From Herbiconiux moechotypicola (GTDB taxonomy: Bacteria; Actinomycetota; Actinomycetes; Actinomycetales; Microbacteriaceae), in the NCBI RefSeq assembly GCF_024979255.1, contig NZ_JANLCN010000009.1, forward strand, positions 62,001 through 126,000: a DNA stretch of 64,000 nucleotides, in the 5' to 3' direction. Position 1 is the first letter of the stretch; each line of letters starts with the position of its first letter. Below the pieces are notes generated by a model. The model saw only the letters and a program-made list of their open reading frames with translations. It was not told the origin of the DNA and did not search any database. The translations under genes were made by a program, and so were the position numbers. Shown one piece after another: positions 42,083-50,690 of the stretch.

Positions 42083-42953
42083 GCGGATGGCTCCTCGTGG
42101 CGATGCGGGCGCGCAGGGCCAGACCGGCCGAGACGGCCCAGCGCACGGGTGCGAGAAGGGGGCCACGGTACTTGCGGTGCAGGAACCGGCGGGCGCTGGC
42201 GTGGTGGGCCTCCAGCATCCTCGCCGACTCGGCCGTGGTGGAGTGCGCCCCCGTGTGCACCACCACCGCGGCGGGCTCGTAGACGTTGCGCCAGCCGGCG
42301 CGCCCGAAGCGGTAGCCGAGGTCGACGTCTTCGAAGTACATGAAGTAACCCGTGTCGAAACCCTCGAGCGCGTCGAACGCCGCGCGCCGCACGAGCAGGC
42401 AGGCGCCCGAGAGCCAGCCCGCGTCACGGCGCACCACCTGGGCGCTGGACTGGTGCCGATAGGCGCGGCTCCACGGATTCGTGGGCCACACCGTGCCGAA
42501 CAGGGCGTGGCCGATGCCGTTGCGCAGTGACGGGACGGAGCGGGCGGAGGGATACGTGGTGCCGTCGAGCTCGGTGATCCGTGGGCCGATCGAGGCCACG
42601 TCGTCCATGCCCGGGGCGTCCAGCGCTGCGACGAGGGTGTCGAGCGAGCGCTCCCCGAGCACCACGTCGGGGTTGGTCACGAGCACGAGCTCGATCTCCG
42701 GGGGCAGCGAGGCCACGACCGTGTTGACGGCGTGGCCGTAGCCGAGGTTGTCGGCCATCGGCCGGTAGTGGGCGCCGTGCGAGGCGAGCAGCGCCTCCAG
42801 CTGCTCGCGGTCGGCGGAGCCCGGCTTGTTGTCGGCCACGTACACCGCCACCGGCTCCGCCGCAGCACGCGGTACGGAGTCGAGGAACGCGGACATCACC
42901 GCGCGCGAGTCGTAGCTCACGGTCACGACCGCCGTGCGCACCGTGCCGATCAC
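42075..42953 (-). CDS. GT2-family glycosyltransferase (rhamnosyltransferase/WbbL-like)
   Basis: A 292-residue GT-A enzyme of the WbbL/rhamnosyltransferase type. TAVVTVSYDSRAVMSAFLDS (6-25) is the start of the fold. DNLGYGHAVNTVVAS and LVLVTNPDVVLGE hold the DxD-equivalent NPD. GWLSGACLLVRRAAFDAL and GYFMYFEDVDLGYRFGRAGW carry the catalytic-base ED. The GTG start overlaps the stop of the upstream GT4 (GTGA) and has GGAGGAG upstream. The donor is most likely dTDP-rhamnose, given rfbABCD in the window (inference). Confidence 0.87.
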   Translation of the reverse strand: MIGTVRTAVVTVSYDSRAVMSAFLDSVPRAAAEPVAVYVADNKPGSADREQLEALLASHGAHYRPMADNLGYGHAVNTVVASLPPEIELVLVTNPDVVLGERSLDTLVAALDAPGMDDVASIGPRITELDGTTYPSARSVPSLRNGIGHALFGTVWPTNPWSRAYRHQSSAQVVRRDAGWLSGACLLVRRAAFDALEGFDTGYFMYFEDVDLGYRFGRAGWRNVYEPAAVVVHTGAHSTTAESARMLEAHHASARRFLHRKYRGPLLAPVRWAVSAGLALRARIATRSHPHD

Positions 42954-44077
42954 CGTCGCTCCTCCGCCTCGGTGTAGGCGTGCGCGTGCACCGTGGCGCA
43001 GGCCGCCCAGCTGAACCCGGCGGCGCGCTGGCGTGCCGCGACGCCGAGCGAGGCGCGCCGATCGGGATCGTCGAGCAGCCGCCCGAGCGAGTCGGCGAGA
43101 GCCGCCTCGTCGGGCTCGGTGTAGGCGACGGCCCCGCCGCCGACCTCGGGGATGGACAGACGGGGCGTGGTGAGCACGGCGGCGCCGCAGGCCATGGCCT
43201 CCAGCACGGGCAGCCCGAATCCCTCGCCGAGGCTGGGGTAGGCCACCACGGTCGCGCCGCCGAGGAAGGGGGCGAGCTCGTCGAGGGGGAGGTAACCGGC
43301 CTCGATCACCCGACCGTCGTCCGGGAGCGCGTCGAGCACCGCGAGGGCGTCCTCGTCCCACCCCCGCGCGCCTGACAGCACGAGCGGGGGCGCAGCGGGC
43401 AGCGCGGCGTGGGCCCGCACCAGCGCACCCACGTTCTTGCGGGGCTCGATGGTGCCGAGGAAGGCGATCCAGCCGGTCGCGGTGTCGAGCCCGTGATGCG
43501 CCGCGAACGAGGCGACCTCGCCGGCGCCGGGGGCGCGGAAGACCGAGTGGTCGACACCGAGGTAGGCCACGAGCATCCTGGCGCGGCGCACCCGCACACT
43601 CGATGCGACGGCTTCCGCCGTGGCTCGGCTCGGTGCGATCAGCACGTCGGCAACGGCTCCCGCGCGCCGGATCCAGAACCGGAAGAACACCCGCTTGAGT
43701 CTCGAGTGCACTCCGGGATCGGTGAAGAAGGTGGCATCGTGCACCGTCACGACCCGGGCGGCCCGGGTGACCAGCGGATGCGTGTAGTGCGGCGAGTGGA
43801 TGACGGCCGCGCCGAGTCGCCGGGCCAGGCGGGGCAGCCCCACCTGCTCCCACACGAAGCGCACCGGCCGCCGGGCGACCGAGGCCGGGCTCGCGTGGTA
43901 CTCGTGCTCGGGGGCGACGGAGCGCAGCCGCTCGACGTCGGCGGGCTTGGCGACCACGTGCACGAGCTCGCCGAGCTCCTGCAGGCCCGTCAGCACGCCC
44001 TCGATGTAGCGCGCCACGCCGCCCCAGTTCGGCGGCAACGACGTCGCATCGAACAGCAGCGGTCTACGGGAACTCAC
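42950..44077 (-). CDS. GT4-family glycosyltransferase (mannosyl/rhamnosyltransferase-like)
   Basis: A 375-residue retaining GT-B enzyme. LPPNWGGVARYIEGVLTGLQ (14-33) is the acceptor-side loop, and VVTVHDATFFTDP contains the HD motif. FLGTIEPRKNVGALV opens the donor domain, which ends with GEGFGLPVLEAMACGAAVLT (EX7E). It resembles the GT4 at 24707-25846. The GTG start has GGAAAGG upstream. A TATGCT box on the minus strand (44114-44119) gives a leader of about 30 nt. It is first in a three-gene operon with the two following GTs. Confidence 0.88.
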   Translation of the reverse strand: MSSRRPLLFDATSLPPNWGGVARYIEGVLTGLQELGELVHVVAKPADVERLRSVAPEHEYHASPASVARRPVRFVWEQVGLPRLARRLGAAVIHSPHYTHPLVTRAARVVTVHDATFFTDPGVHSRLKRVFFRFWIRRAGAVADVLIAPSRATAEAVASSVRVRRARMLVAYLGVDHSVFRAPGAGEVASFAAHHGLDTATGWIAFLGTIEPRKNVGALVRAHAALPAAPPLVLSGARGWDEDALAVLDALPDDGRVIEAGYLPLDELAPFLGGATVVAYPSLGEGFGLPVLEAMACGAAVLTTPRLSIPEVGGGAVAYTEPDEAALADSLGRLLDDPDRRASLGVAARQRAAGFSWAACATVHAHAYTEAEERR

Positions 44078-44113
44078 CGATCACCTTTCCGTGGTTGCCA
44101 GCGGCCAGCTACC

Positions 44114-44119
44114 AGCATA
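44114..44119 (-). promoter_or_regulatory. -10 box (TATGCT) for the GT4-GT2-GT operon
   Basis: TATGCT on the minus strand. Transcription would begin near 44107, giving a leader of about 30 nt with GGAAAGG before the GTG at 44077. This is a conventional, leadered start. Confidence 0.4.
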
Positions 44120-44135
44120 ACGAGGGGCCGGTGCC

Positions 44136-45194
44136 TCACCCGTCGGCCAGCAGCGCGGCGACCTCGCGCCGGGGCACCGTCGCCGCCCGGTCGAGCCGCC
44201 GCCGGCGGGCGAGGGCGGCGGGCAGCAGGCGCAGCGCGGCGCCGAGGGAATCCAGTCGCTCCCGGGCGCGTCGCCGCGATCCCGCCTCGCGTCGCGCGGC
44301 GGCGGCGAGCACCGCGCGCGCCGTGGCGGCGCCGGTGCGGGCCAGGGCCGAGACCACCACTCCGGCGGGAGCGACCCTCGCGGCGACGAGCACGCGGTTG
44401 CGCTCGTTCCAGAACCGGAACAGCCCGCTCGAGGTGCCGCTCGAGGCGGCGTGCGCGTGCCGCACCACCGCTCCCGAGGCGTAGCCCACCGTGAAGCCGG
44501 CCCGGCGCATCCGCCACGACAGCTCGGTGTCCTCGTAGTACATGAACAGCGCCTCGTCGAAGAGGCCGGCGGCGTCGAGGGCCGCGCGGGTGAGCAGGGC
44601 GGCGCCCCCCGAGAAGCCGAGCACCTCGTCGTCACCCCGAGCTGGGCCGTCGGCGGGCATCAGCCAGTCGCGGTCGCGGCCGTTGCCGCTGCGGGTCATC
44701 TCGTTGCCCGTGCTGTTGACGAGTTCGAGGCCGCGGTCGTCGCGCACCCACCGCGAGCCGTCGTGGCCGGTGAGGGCGCCGGCCTCCGCGGCGCCGTCGG
44801 CCCGGCGGTAGCGGCCGGCGAGCAGGATGCGCGCGGTCACCGCCCCGAGCCGCCGATCGCCCTGCCACCGGGTGAGCAGCGCGGCCACGAAGCCGGGTTC
44901 TGCCACGGCGTCGTTGTTCAGCAGCACGACCGCGTCGGCCGGCCGGGCCGCGATCCCGGCGTTCACACCGGCCCCGAATCCGCCGTTGCGGCCGGTGTCG
45001 ACCACGAGGTGATCCGGGTGGCGCTGCCGCAGCAGCTCGGCCGACCCGTCTGCGGATCCGTTGTCCACGATCACGATCGCGAGCTCGGCGCCGAGCTCGT
45101 CGAGACCGGTCTGGGCCTCGAGCGAGGCCACGGCCGCCGAGGTGAGGTCGGGCTGGCGCCAGTTGACGACGACGGCCGAGACGCGGATGCTCAT
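44136..45194 (-). CDS. GT2-family glycosyltransferase (rhamnosyltransferase-like)
   Basis: A 352-residue GT-A enzyme. VSAVVVNWRQPDLTSAAVAS (5-24) opens the fold. VDNGSADGSAELLRQ and NGGFGAGVNAGIA follow, and VLLNNDAVAEPGFV is the metal site. FSGGAALLTRAALDAAGLFD and MYYEDTELSWRMRRAGFTVG form the catalytic region. The C-terminal 90 residues are Arg/Ala-rich helices that may bind the membrane surface. Its ATG overlaps the TGA of wzt by one base, so export ATPase and transferase are made together. About 58 nt separate its stop from the next operon start. Confidence 0.87.
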   Translation of the reverse strand: MSIRVSAVVVNWRQPDLTSAAVASLEAQTGLDELGAELAIVIVDNGSADGSAELLRQRHPDHLVVDTGRNGGFGAGVNAGIAARPADAVVLLNNDAVAEPGFVAALLTRWQGDRRLGAVTARILLAGRYRRADGAAEAGALTGHDGSRWVRDDRGLELVNSTGNEMTRSGNGRDRDWLMPADGPARGDDEVLGFSGGAALLTRAALDAAGLFDEALFMYYEDTELSWRMRRAGFTVGYASGAVVRHAHAASSGTSSGLFRFWNERNRVLVAARVAPAGVVVSALARTGAATARAVLAAAARREAGSRRRARERLDSLGAALRLLPAALARRRRLDRAATVPRREVAALLADG

Positions 45195-46411
45195 CAGGCT
45201 CCGAGGTCGCGCATCTCCGGCTCCGCGTGCACGACGCCTACCGACATCGGGTAGTAGGGCACCTCGAAGGTGGCGATCTGCACCGCGTCGTGCAGGTGCC
45301 GCTTCTCCTTGTCCATCAGCGAGGTGTTGATGAAGTACCGGCCGGTGCCGAAGCGGGCGTCCTTGATGACGAACTCGATCGTGCGCGGCGAGGTGAGCCT
45401 GCCCAGGTGCACGTTCTCGAACCGGGGCGACGCGGTGCCGTAGACCGCGGTGCCCATGGTGCTGTCGATCTGGATGGCGGCGATCCAGTCGTCGAGGCCC
45501 GTGGGGTGCTCGAAGGTGGCGCGCACCACGATGTCGTCGCCCGGCTCGATCGGCTCGCCGATCTCGCGGCCGCGGGCGAACACCACGGTGTCGACCACGC
45601 GGCCCTCGGGCGCCGGCTCGTCCTCGTGCTCCTTCTCGGCGTGGGCGGCCGCCTCGTCGACGCGGCGCTCCTCGAGGATGTCGCGGAAGTCGCGCACCGC
45701 CTCGTGGGGCACCCCGTCGAAGGCCACCTCGCCGCGGTTGAGCAGCACGGCGCGGTCGCAGAACTCCACCACCTGGCCGAGCGCGTGGGTGACCAGGATG
45801 ATCGTGCGGCCCTCGGCCTGGAACGAGCGGATCTTGTCGAGGCACTTGCGCTGGAACGCCTCGTCGCCCACGGCGAGCACTTCGTCGACGAGCAGCAGGT
45901 CGGGGTCGACGTGCACCGCCACGGCGAAGGCCAGGCGCACGTACATGCCCGAGGAGTAGAACTTCACCTGGGTGTCGATGAAGTCCTTGATGCCCGAGAA
46001 CTCGACGATGTCGTCGAAGTAGAGGTCGGTCTGCTTGCGCGAGAGACCGAGGATGGAGGCGTTGAGATAGACGTTCTCGCGGCCGGTGAGGTCTTGGTGG
46101 AAGCCCGCGCCCAGCTCGAGCAGCGCCGCCATGCGGCCGCGCCGCTGGATGGAGCCCGAGCTCGGCTGGATGATGCCGCCGATGGTCTTCAGCAGCGTCG
46201 ACTTGCCCGAGCCGTTGGGCCCGATGAGGCCGATCGTGGTGCCCGACTCGATCTCGAGCGAGACGTTGCGGAGCGCCCAGAAGTCCTCTTTGAACTGCTT
46301 CGAGCGGCCGGCGTTGACCAGGCGCTCCTTGAGGCTCTTCTCCTTGCGGATGACGAAGCGCTTGGAGACGTCGTCGATCTGCACGATGGGGACGGTGTTC
46401 GGCACGTTCAC
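45194..46411 (-). CDS. wzt: ABC transporter ATPase for polysaccharide export, with Wzt-type C-terminal domain
   Basis: A 405-residue ATPase of the TagH/Wzt class. Walker A GPNGSGKST is at 64-72, signature YSSGM at 152-156, Walker B LLLVDE at 172-177 and the H-loop histidine in LVTHALGQ. MAALLELGAGFHQDLTGREN is specific to polysaccharide exporters. After an acidic linker (about 245-262), residues 265-400 resemble the Wzt_C beta-sandwich that recognises the non-reducing end of a finished O-polysaccharide. If that holds here, the polymer carries a terminal mark. The GTG start overlaps the wzm stop (GTGA). Confidence 0.93.
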   Translation of the reverse strand: MNVPNTVPIVQIDDVSKRFVIRKEKSLKERLVNAGRSKQFKEDFWALRNVSLEIESGTTIGLIGPNGSGKSTLLKTIGGIIQPSSGSIQRRGRMAALLELGAGFHQDLTGRENVYLNASILGLSRKQTDLYFDDIVEFSGIKDFIDTQVKFYSSGMYVRLAFAVAVHVDPDLLLVDEVLAVGDEAFQRKCLDKIRSFQAEGRTIILVTHALGQVVEFCDRAVLLNRGEVAFDGVPHEAVRDFRDILEERRVDEAAAHAEKEHEDEPAPEGRVVDTVVFARGREIGEPIEPGDDIVVRATFEHPTGLDDWIAAIQIDSTMGTAVYGTASPRFENVHLGRLTSPRTIEFVIKDARFGTGRYFINTSLMDKEKRHLHDAVQIATFEVPYYPMSVGVVHAEPEMRDLGA

Positions 46412-47322
46412 AGCTCCTGCGCGAAGTCGCCCTGAAGGCGGCTGAAGACTCGTTGGGCACCGAGGAAGGCGACGATGCCGATGGCGAGGGCGATGCCCAT
46501 GCGGAGGGCGAGGTGGGGCAGCGGAACCCCGTTGGAGGCCTCCGACCAGAACGCCTCCTGGAAGCCCAGCACGGCGAGGGTGATGGGGTTGTTCACGTAG
46601 ATCTCGAGCAGCCACGCCGGCACCCGGTCGGCCACCATCTGCCAGGAGTACAGGATGGGCGAGCCCCACATGAGCAGCAGCAGCACCACCTCGACCAGGT
46701 ACTGGATGTCGCGAAGATAGACGTTGAGGGCCGACAGCAGCAGCCCGATGGCGGTGGCCCAGACCAGGATGAGCATGAGCGCCCCCACCCCGAACAGCAG
46801 CTGGGGCCCGAAGCTCAGCGTGCCCAGCACGAGCGAGGCGATGATGAGGATGGCGAGCTGGATGACGAAGTTGAACAGCGCGGAGCCCACGGCGGCCAGC
46901 GGGAAGATCTCCCGCGGCAGGTAGACCTTCTTCACCAGACCCGCGTTCGCGATGATCGAGCCGGTGCCCGCACCCACGATCTCGCTGAACAGCGTGTAGA
47001 CGGTGAGCCCGGCGAAGATGTAGATGGCGAAGTTCTCGATGTTGCGCGCCGCGCTCAGGAACTCGCCGATCACCAGGTAGTAGATGAACAGCTGGGTCAG
47101 CGGCCGGGCGAGGCTCCAGAGGAAGCCGCCCGCGCTGTCCTTGTAGCGCGACTTGAGCTCGCGGCGGGTGAGCAGGCCCAGCAGCCGTCGCTGCTCCCAG
47201 ATCTCCCGGAACGACGCGATGGTGCCCGTGACGCCCGATCCGCTCGAACCGGCGTGCTGCCAGGGTTCGGCGGCGAGCCGTGCAGATCTCTCGGTGGGCG
47301 ACTCAACAGTAGTTGCAGCCAA
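46408..47322 (-). CDS. wzm: ABC transporter permease for polysaccharide export
   Basis: A 304-residue ABC-2 type permease of the TagG/Wzm class. The cytosolic N-terminus ends in LLTRRELKSRYKDSAGGFLW, the amphipathic entry motif of this family. Six transmembrane helices follow, with PLTQLFIYYLVIGEF, YLPREIFPLAAVGSALFNFV and MWGSPILYSWQMVADRVPAW. It pairs with Wzt to carry the undecaprenyl-linked glycan across the membrane. The start appears to be TTG 47322, as no ATG/GTG fits and GGGAGG lies 8 nt upstream. A 10-bp hairpin sits in the short leader. Confidence 0.9.
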   Translation of the reverse strand: MAATTVESPTERSARLAAEPWQHAGSSGSGVTGTIASFREIWEQRRLLGLLTRRELKSRYKDSAGGFLWSLARPLTQLFIYYLVIGEFLSAARNIENFAIYIFAGLTVYTLFSEIVGAGTGSIIANAGLVKKVYLPREIFPLAAVGSALFNFVIQLAILIIASLVLGTLSFGPQLLFGVGALMLILVWATAIGLLLSALNVYLRDIQYLVEVVLLLLMWGSPILYSWQMVADRVPAWLLEIYVNNPITLAVLGFQEAFWSEASNGVPLPHLALRMGIALAIGIVAFLGAQRVFSRLQGDFAQEL

Positions 47323-47347
47323 AGATTCGGCCTCCCAGCCCGGTGAT

Positions 47348-47372
47348 GCGGCGGTTCGGGGGGAACCGCCGC
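47348..47372 (-). promoter_or_regulatory. Hairpin in the wzm-wzt leader
   Basis: Perfect 10-bp arms GCGGCGGTTC (47348-47357) and GAACCGCCGC (47363-47372) with a 5-nt loop. It lies 43 nt past the stop of the upstream GT gene and just downstream of a TATCCT box (47378-47383, minus), so it is either a terminator or a 5'-end stem of the wzm-wzt mRNA. Confidence 0.5.
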
Positions 47373-47415
47373 GATAGAGGATACATGACCGTTCCCCGGG
47401 ATCCGCCGAACGCGC

Positions 47416-49998
47416 TCAGGCCTGACCGGCCTTGCGGTGGGCCAGGCGTGAGCGCACCTTCGTGCCGAGCGAGCCGAGACCGCCGTGCTTGAGGTAGTGC
47501 CCGGCCAGGGCGAGGTCGCGCCGGATGCCGTGCCGCCGGGTGGAGATGGCCTGGAACTTCTCCTCGGCGCTGGCGGGCCGTCCGCGCTTCGCGGCCGCGG
47601 CCGCCGCCGACTGCCCGGGCAGCGCCGACGGCGCCTCGAGCGTTCCGGTCGCCCGGTCGGCCGCCGGCCGGGGGTCGCGGCAGAACTCCACCAGCGGGGC
47701 GAGTGTGCGCTCCCAGGTGAAGTCCTCGCGCACCCGCGCCACCGCCTCGCGGGCCGCCGCCGCCTCGGGGGCGTCGTAGAGCATCCGCTCGAGCGCGTCG
47801 GCGAGGGCCTGCACGTCGCGCTCGGGCACGGCCACGCCGAGCCCCTCCTTCTCGATCAGGTCGCCGAAGCTGTCGCCCCCGGTCGTCACGATCGGGAGCC
47901 CCGCCCAGAGGTAGTCGAGGATGCGGGTGCGGAACGAGAAGGTCGTCTCGATGTGGTCATAGTGGGTGCTCACGCCCGCGTCGGCCTCGAGCAGGTAGTT
48001 CTGCCGGTCGTCGAGGTCGACCCAGGAGTCGTTGAAGAACACGTTCTCACCCGTGAGGCCGAGCTCGGCCGCCAGCTGCCTGGTCTGCTGCACCACCGCC
48101 ATCTCGGGCACATCCGGGTTCGGATGCGCCACGCCCATGAAGAACAGGCGCACGTCGTCATGGGTCTCGGCCAGGCGCCCGATGGCGCGCACCAGCGTGA
48201 GGGTGTCGAACCAGTTGTAGATGCCGCCGCCCCAGATGACGAGCTTGTCGTTCTCGCCGATGCCGGGCACGATGCCGCGGATCGCTTTGCGGGTGTGTCG
48301 CGGAGGGGTGGAGTCGAGCCCGAACGGCGCGATGGCGATGAGCTGCTCGAGCGAGTCGTCGGCAGCGTAGTTGGCCGGGTTGATGCGGCCGAGCGCGGCG
48401 AGCTGGCCGAGCCAGAACAGGCGCTGCCGCTCGGAGGCGCAGAGCAGGAAGTCGGCGCGGGCGAGCTGCTGGTTGAGCACCTCGGTCGCCGAGCGCACGA
48501 TGTTGGTCCAGCGCTCGGTGCCGAACTCGCGGCCCTGCTCGAGCTGCTCGAGGTGCATCGGGTCGTAGACGTCGGCCACCACGATCTTCTGCGACTTCTG
48601 CAGGGTGGTGAAGTGGTGCAGCGCGTACCCCTGGAAGAAGATCACGTCGGCCCAGCGCTCGTGCACGGCCATCTGGCGCTCGTTCTGCAGCTGCACGTGC
48701 GCCACCTCGAAGCGGTCGCTCAGGCGCTTCGCGGCGTTCCAGGTGACCAGTCGCACGTCATGCTCGGCCGAGAGTGCCTCGCTGATCTTCCAGGCCCGCA
48801 GGCCCGGGCCCGCCATCTTCTCGCCCAGGGCGTCGCCGGTGATGACGAGGATGCGCCGGCGCTCGGTGACCGCCTCGATCTCGAACGCCTCGACGATGGT
48901 GCGGAACCCGGTGAGGAAGCCGGGGCCGCCGAACAGCGGGTGGATCATCTCGCCGAACAGCCGGAACAGCTCGCCGTCGGTGCGGCGGCGCGCGGCCTGC
49001 AGCTCGTCACGGCTCGCGCGGAGCGACTCCAGTTCTTCGACGAACTGGTCGAGGGCGTAGACGCCCGCGAGCGCCTCCTTCGACACCGGCACCGTGGGGT
49101 CGAACTCGTCGTCGGCGCCGTCGAAGCGGCGGATGTCGAAGGCGGTGGAGTCGAGCTCGCCCTTCACCACGGCGCGGCGGGCCAGCAGGGCCATCGCGCC
49201 GGGCAGGAAGCGGGCGAGGTTCTCGTCGGAGAGGTTCTTGTAGAGGGTGGCCAGCGCGTTGCGCTCGAGCAGGAAGCTCTCGCGGTAGGGGCCGAAGCTG
49301 CGCATGGAGCCGTGGTGTCGGTGGTAGACCACCGACCCGGGGGCGAAGCGCACCCGGTGGCCGAGCAGGTTGAGCCGCCAGCCGAGGTCGACGTCCTCGT
49401 AGAACATGAAGTAGCGCTCGTCGAAGCCGCCGAGCTCGGCGAACACGGATGCGCGCACGAAGAGGGCGGAGCCCGTGCCGTAGAGCAGGTCGCGGGGCGC
49501 GGCGAACCGCTCGTCGTCGGGCTGGTTCTCGTCGACCTTGTAGCCCATGCCGAACCAGGTGAGCCCGCCGCCGACGAAGTCGACCGCGCGGCCCTCCCAG
49601 TCGAGCACCTTGCTCGCCACCGCCGCCACGGCGGGGCTCACGTCGAACTGGCCGAGGGCCTCGCGGATCCAGCCCGGCGCGGGCTTGGCGTCGTTGTTGA
49701 GGAAGGCCACGAACTCGCCCACGGCGTGCGAGGCGCCGAGGTTGCTGCCCCCCGCGAAGCCGAGGTTCTCGGCCGACTCGATGACGCGCACCGAGGCGAG
49801 CCCGGCGAACGCCGCGGCGAGGCGCGCGGGGCTGTCGTCGCCCGACCCGTTCTCCACCACGACCACGTCGAGCCGGTCGGCGGGCCAGTCGACCTCGGAG
49901 AGACGGGTGACGCACTCGATGGTGTCGTCGGCGCCACGGAAGTTCACCACGACGACGGAGACCACACCGGGCCGGGCGGGAGCCTGGAGTTTCTTCAC
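47416..49998 (-). CDS. Bifunctional GT2-GT4 glycosyltransferase fusion
   Basis: An 860-residue two-enzyme protein. The N-terminal GT2 (about 10-290) shows VSVVVVNFRGADDTIECVTR, ENLGFAGGSNLGAS, AFLNNDAKPAPGWI and RYFMFYEDVDLGWRLNLLGH. A helical linker (about 300-370, LRASRDELQAARRRTDGEL) connects to a GT4-like GT-B part (about 385-770). That part has VITGDALGEKMAGPGLRAW, FFQGYALHHFTTLQ, LVIWGGGIYNWFDTLTLVRA and the donor loop RILDYLWAGLPIVTTGGDSF. The C-terminal 80 residues are low-complexity and basic. One chain could add two successive sugars of a repeat. The GTG start lies 6 nt after a TAGGCT box. It is upstream of wzm on the same strand. Confidence 0.88.
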   Translation of the reverse strand: MKKLQAPARPGVVSVVVVNFRGADDTIECVTRLSEVDWPADRLDVVVVENGSGDDSPARLAAAFAGLASVRVIESAENLGFAGGSNLGASHAVGEFVAFLNNDAKPAPGWIREALGQFDVSPAVAAVASKVLDWEGRAVDFVGGGLTWFGMGYKVDENQPDDERFAAPRDLLYGTGSALFVRASVFAELGGFDERYFMFYEDVDLGWRLNLLGHRVRFAPGSVVYHRHHGSMRSFGPYRESFLLERNALATLYKNLSDENLARFLPGAMALLARRAVVKGELDSTAFDIRRFDGADDEFDPTVPVSKEALAGVYALDQFVEELESLRASRDELQAARRRTDGELFRLFGEMIHPLFGGPGFLTGFRTIVEAFEIEAVTERRRILVITGDALGEKMAGPGLRAWKISEALSAEHDVRLVTWNAAKRLSDRFEVAHVQLQNERQMAVHERWADVIFFQGYALHHFTTLQKSQKIVVADVYDPMHLEQLEQGREFGTERWTNIVRSATEVLNQQLARADFLLCASERQRLFWLGQLAALGRINPANYAADDSLEQLIAIAPFGLDSTPPRHTRKAIRGIVPGIGENDKLVIWGGGIYNWFDTLTLVRAIGRLAETHDDVRLFFMGVAHPNPDVPEMAVVQQTRQLAAELGLTGENVFFNDSWVDLDDRQNYLLEADAGVSTHYDHIETTFSFRTRILDYLWAGLPIVTTGGDSFGDLIEKEGLGVAVPERDVQALADALERMLYDAPEAAAAREAVARVREDFTWERTLAPLVEFCRDPRPAADRATGTLEAPSALPGQSAAAAAAKRGRPASAEEKFQAISTRRHGIRRDLALAGHYLKHGGLGSLGTKVRSRLAHRKAGQA

Positions 49999-50004
49999 CC
50001 GATC

Positions 50005-50010
50005 AGCCTA
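50005..50010 (-). promoter_or_regulatory. Leaderless -10 box (TAGGCT) for the GT2-GT4 fusion gene
   Basis: TAGGCT on the minus strand, six nucleotides (GATCGG) before the GTG at 49998. Confidence 0.6.
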
Positions 50011-50049
50011 ACGCCGGAGGGTCTGCGAGCCCGGGACGCGAGGGGTTCG

Positions 50050-50055
50050 TAGGAT
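50050..50055 (+). promoter_or_regulatory. Leaderless -10 box (TAGGAT) for the lipoprotein gene
   Basis: TAGGAT followed by six nucleotides (CGCCGC) and the ATG at 50062. It lies back to back with the promoter of the GT fusion gene. Confidence 0.6.
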
Positions 50056-50061
50056 CGCCGC

Positions 50062-50592
50062 ATGCTCAGATCCCACTCCTCCCGACTCGTCACGGGCGCG
50101 CTGGCGCTCCTCGCCGCCGTCCCCCTGCTGGCCGGCTGCGTCGACGGCGGTGCCACGGAGCCGACCGCGAGCGCCACCTCGACCCCGAGCCCCACCCGCA
50201 CCGCGACCGCCACCCCCACGCCCACCCCGTCGCCCGAGCCGACCACGCCCCCGGTCGAGCCCACGCCGACGCCCACCGCGTCGACCCCGGCCGTCTCGGC
50301 GGTGACCGTCGAGCTCATCAACTCCGGCTACGACCCGTCCACCGGGGCGATCTCGGTCGCCGGCATGGTCACCGATCTGGTGAGCCAGACCGGCGTCTGC
50401 ACGGTCTCCGCCACCCAGGCCGACACCACGCTCACCGCGCAGGCGGCGGGGATGGCCGACGCGACCGTCACCTACTGCTCGGGGCTCACCGTGGGCCTGC
50501 CCGCCGGGAGCTCCGGGAGCTGGACCGTCTCGCTCTCCTTCGCCGACGAGACCCACTCCGGCCAGACCCAGACGACCGTCCAGGTCGGCTGA
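50062..50592 (+). CDS. Secreted lipoprotein with Thr/Pro-rich linker, unknown function
   Basis: A 176-residue lipoprotein. The signal peptide ends at lipobox LLAGC, with Cys26 as the lipidation site. Residues about 35-80 are a Pro/Thr/Ser repeat linker (PTPTPSPEPTTPP) of the kind that spans the cell wall. A small beta-rich domain (about 83-176) follows, with two cysteines (in GVCTVSA and VTYCSGL) that could form a disulfide. No known family is recognised. It is divergent from the GT2-GT4 fusion gene. Confidence 0.8.
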   Translation: MLRSHSSRLVTGALALLAAVPLLAGCVDGGATEPTASATSTPSPTRTATATPTPTPSPEPTTPPVEPTPTPTASTPAVSAVTVELINSGYDPSTGAISVAGMVTDLVSQTGVCTVSATQADTTLTAQAAGMADATVTYCSGLTVGLPAGSSGSWTVSLSFADETHSGQTQTTVQVG

Positions 50593-50641
50593 GCCGCGGC
50601 GGGGCTCGGGATGCTCGCAGGCGGCGGCGTGGTCGCCCGGC

Positions 50642-50647
50642 TACTAT
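50642..50647 (+). promoter_or_regulatory. -10 box (TACTAT) for the coiled-coil/RgpF operon
   Basis: TACTAT in the gap after the lipoprotein gene. A start about 7 nt downstream gives a leader near 37 nt with GCAGGACG before the ATG at 50691. No good -35 is seen. Confidence 0.4.
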
Positions 50648-50690
50648 GGGTCGCGTTTCCCCCTCAGTGTGAAAGTGCGGTAGCAGGACG

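Noticed and set aside
47485-50052. Plus-strand open frame of about 855 codons over the GT2-GT4 fusion
   Set aside because: Mirror of a high-GC gene with no recognisable domain; the minus-strand protein shows two complete enzymes.
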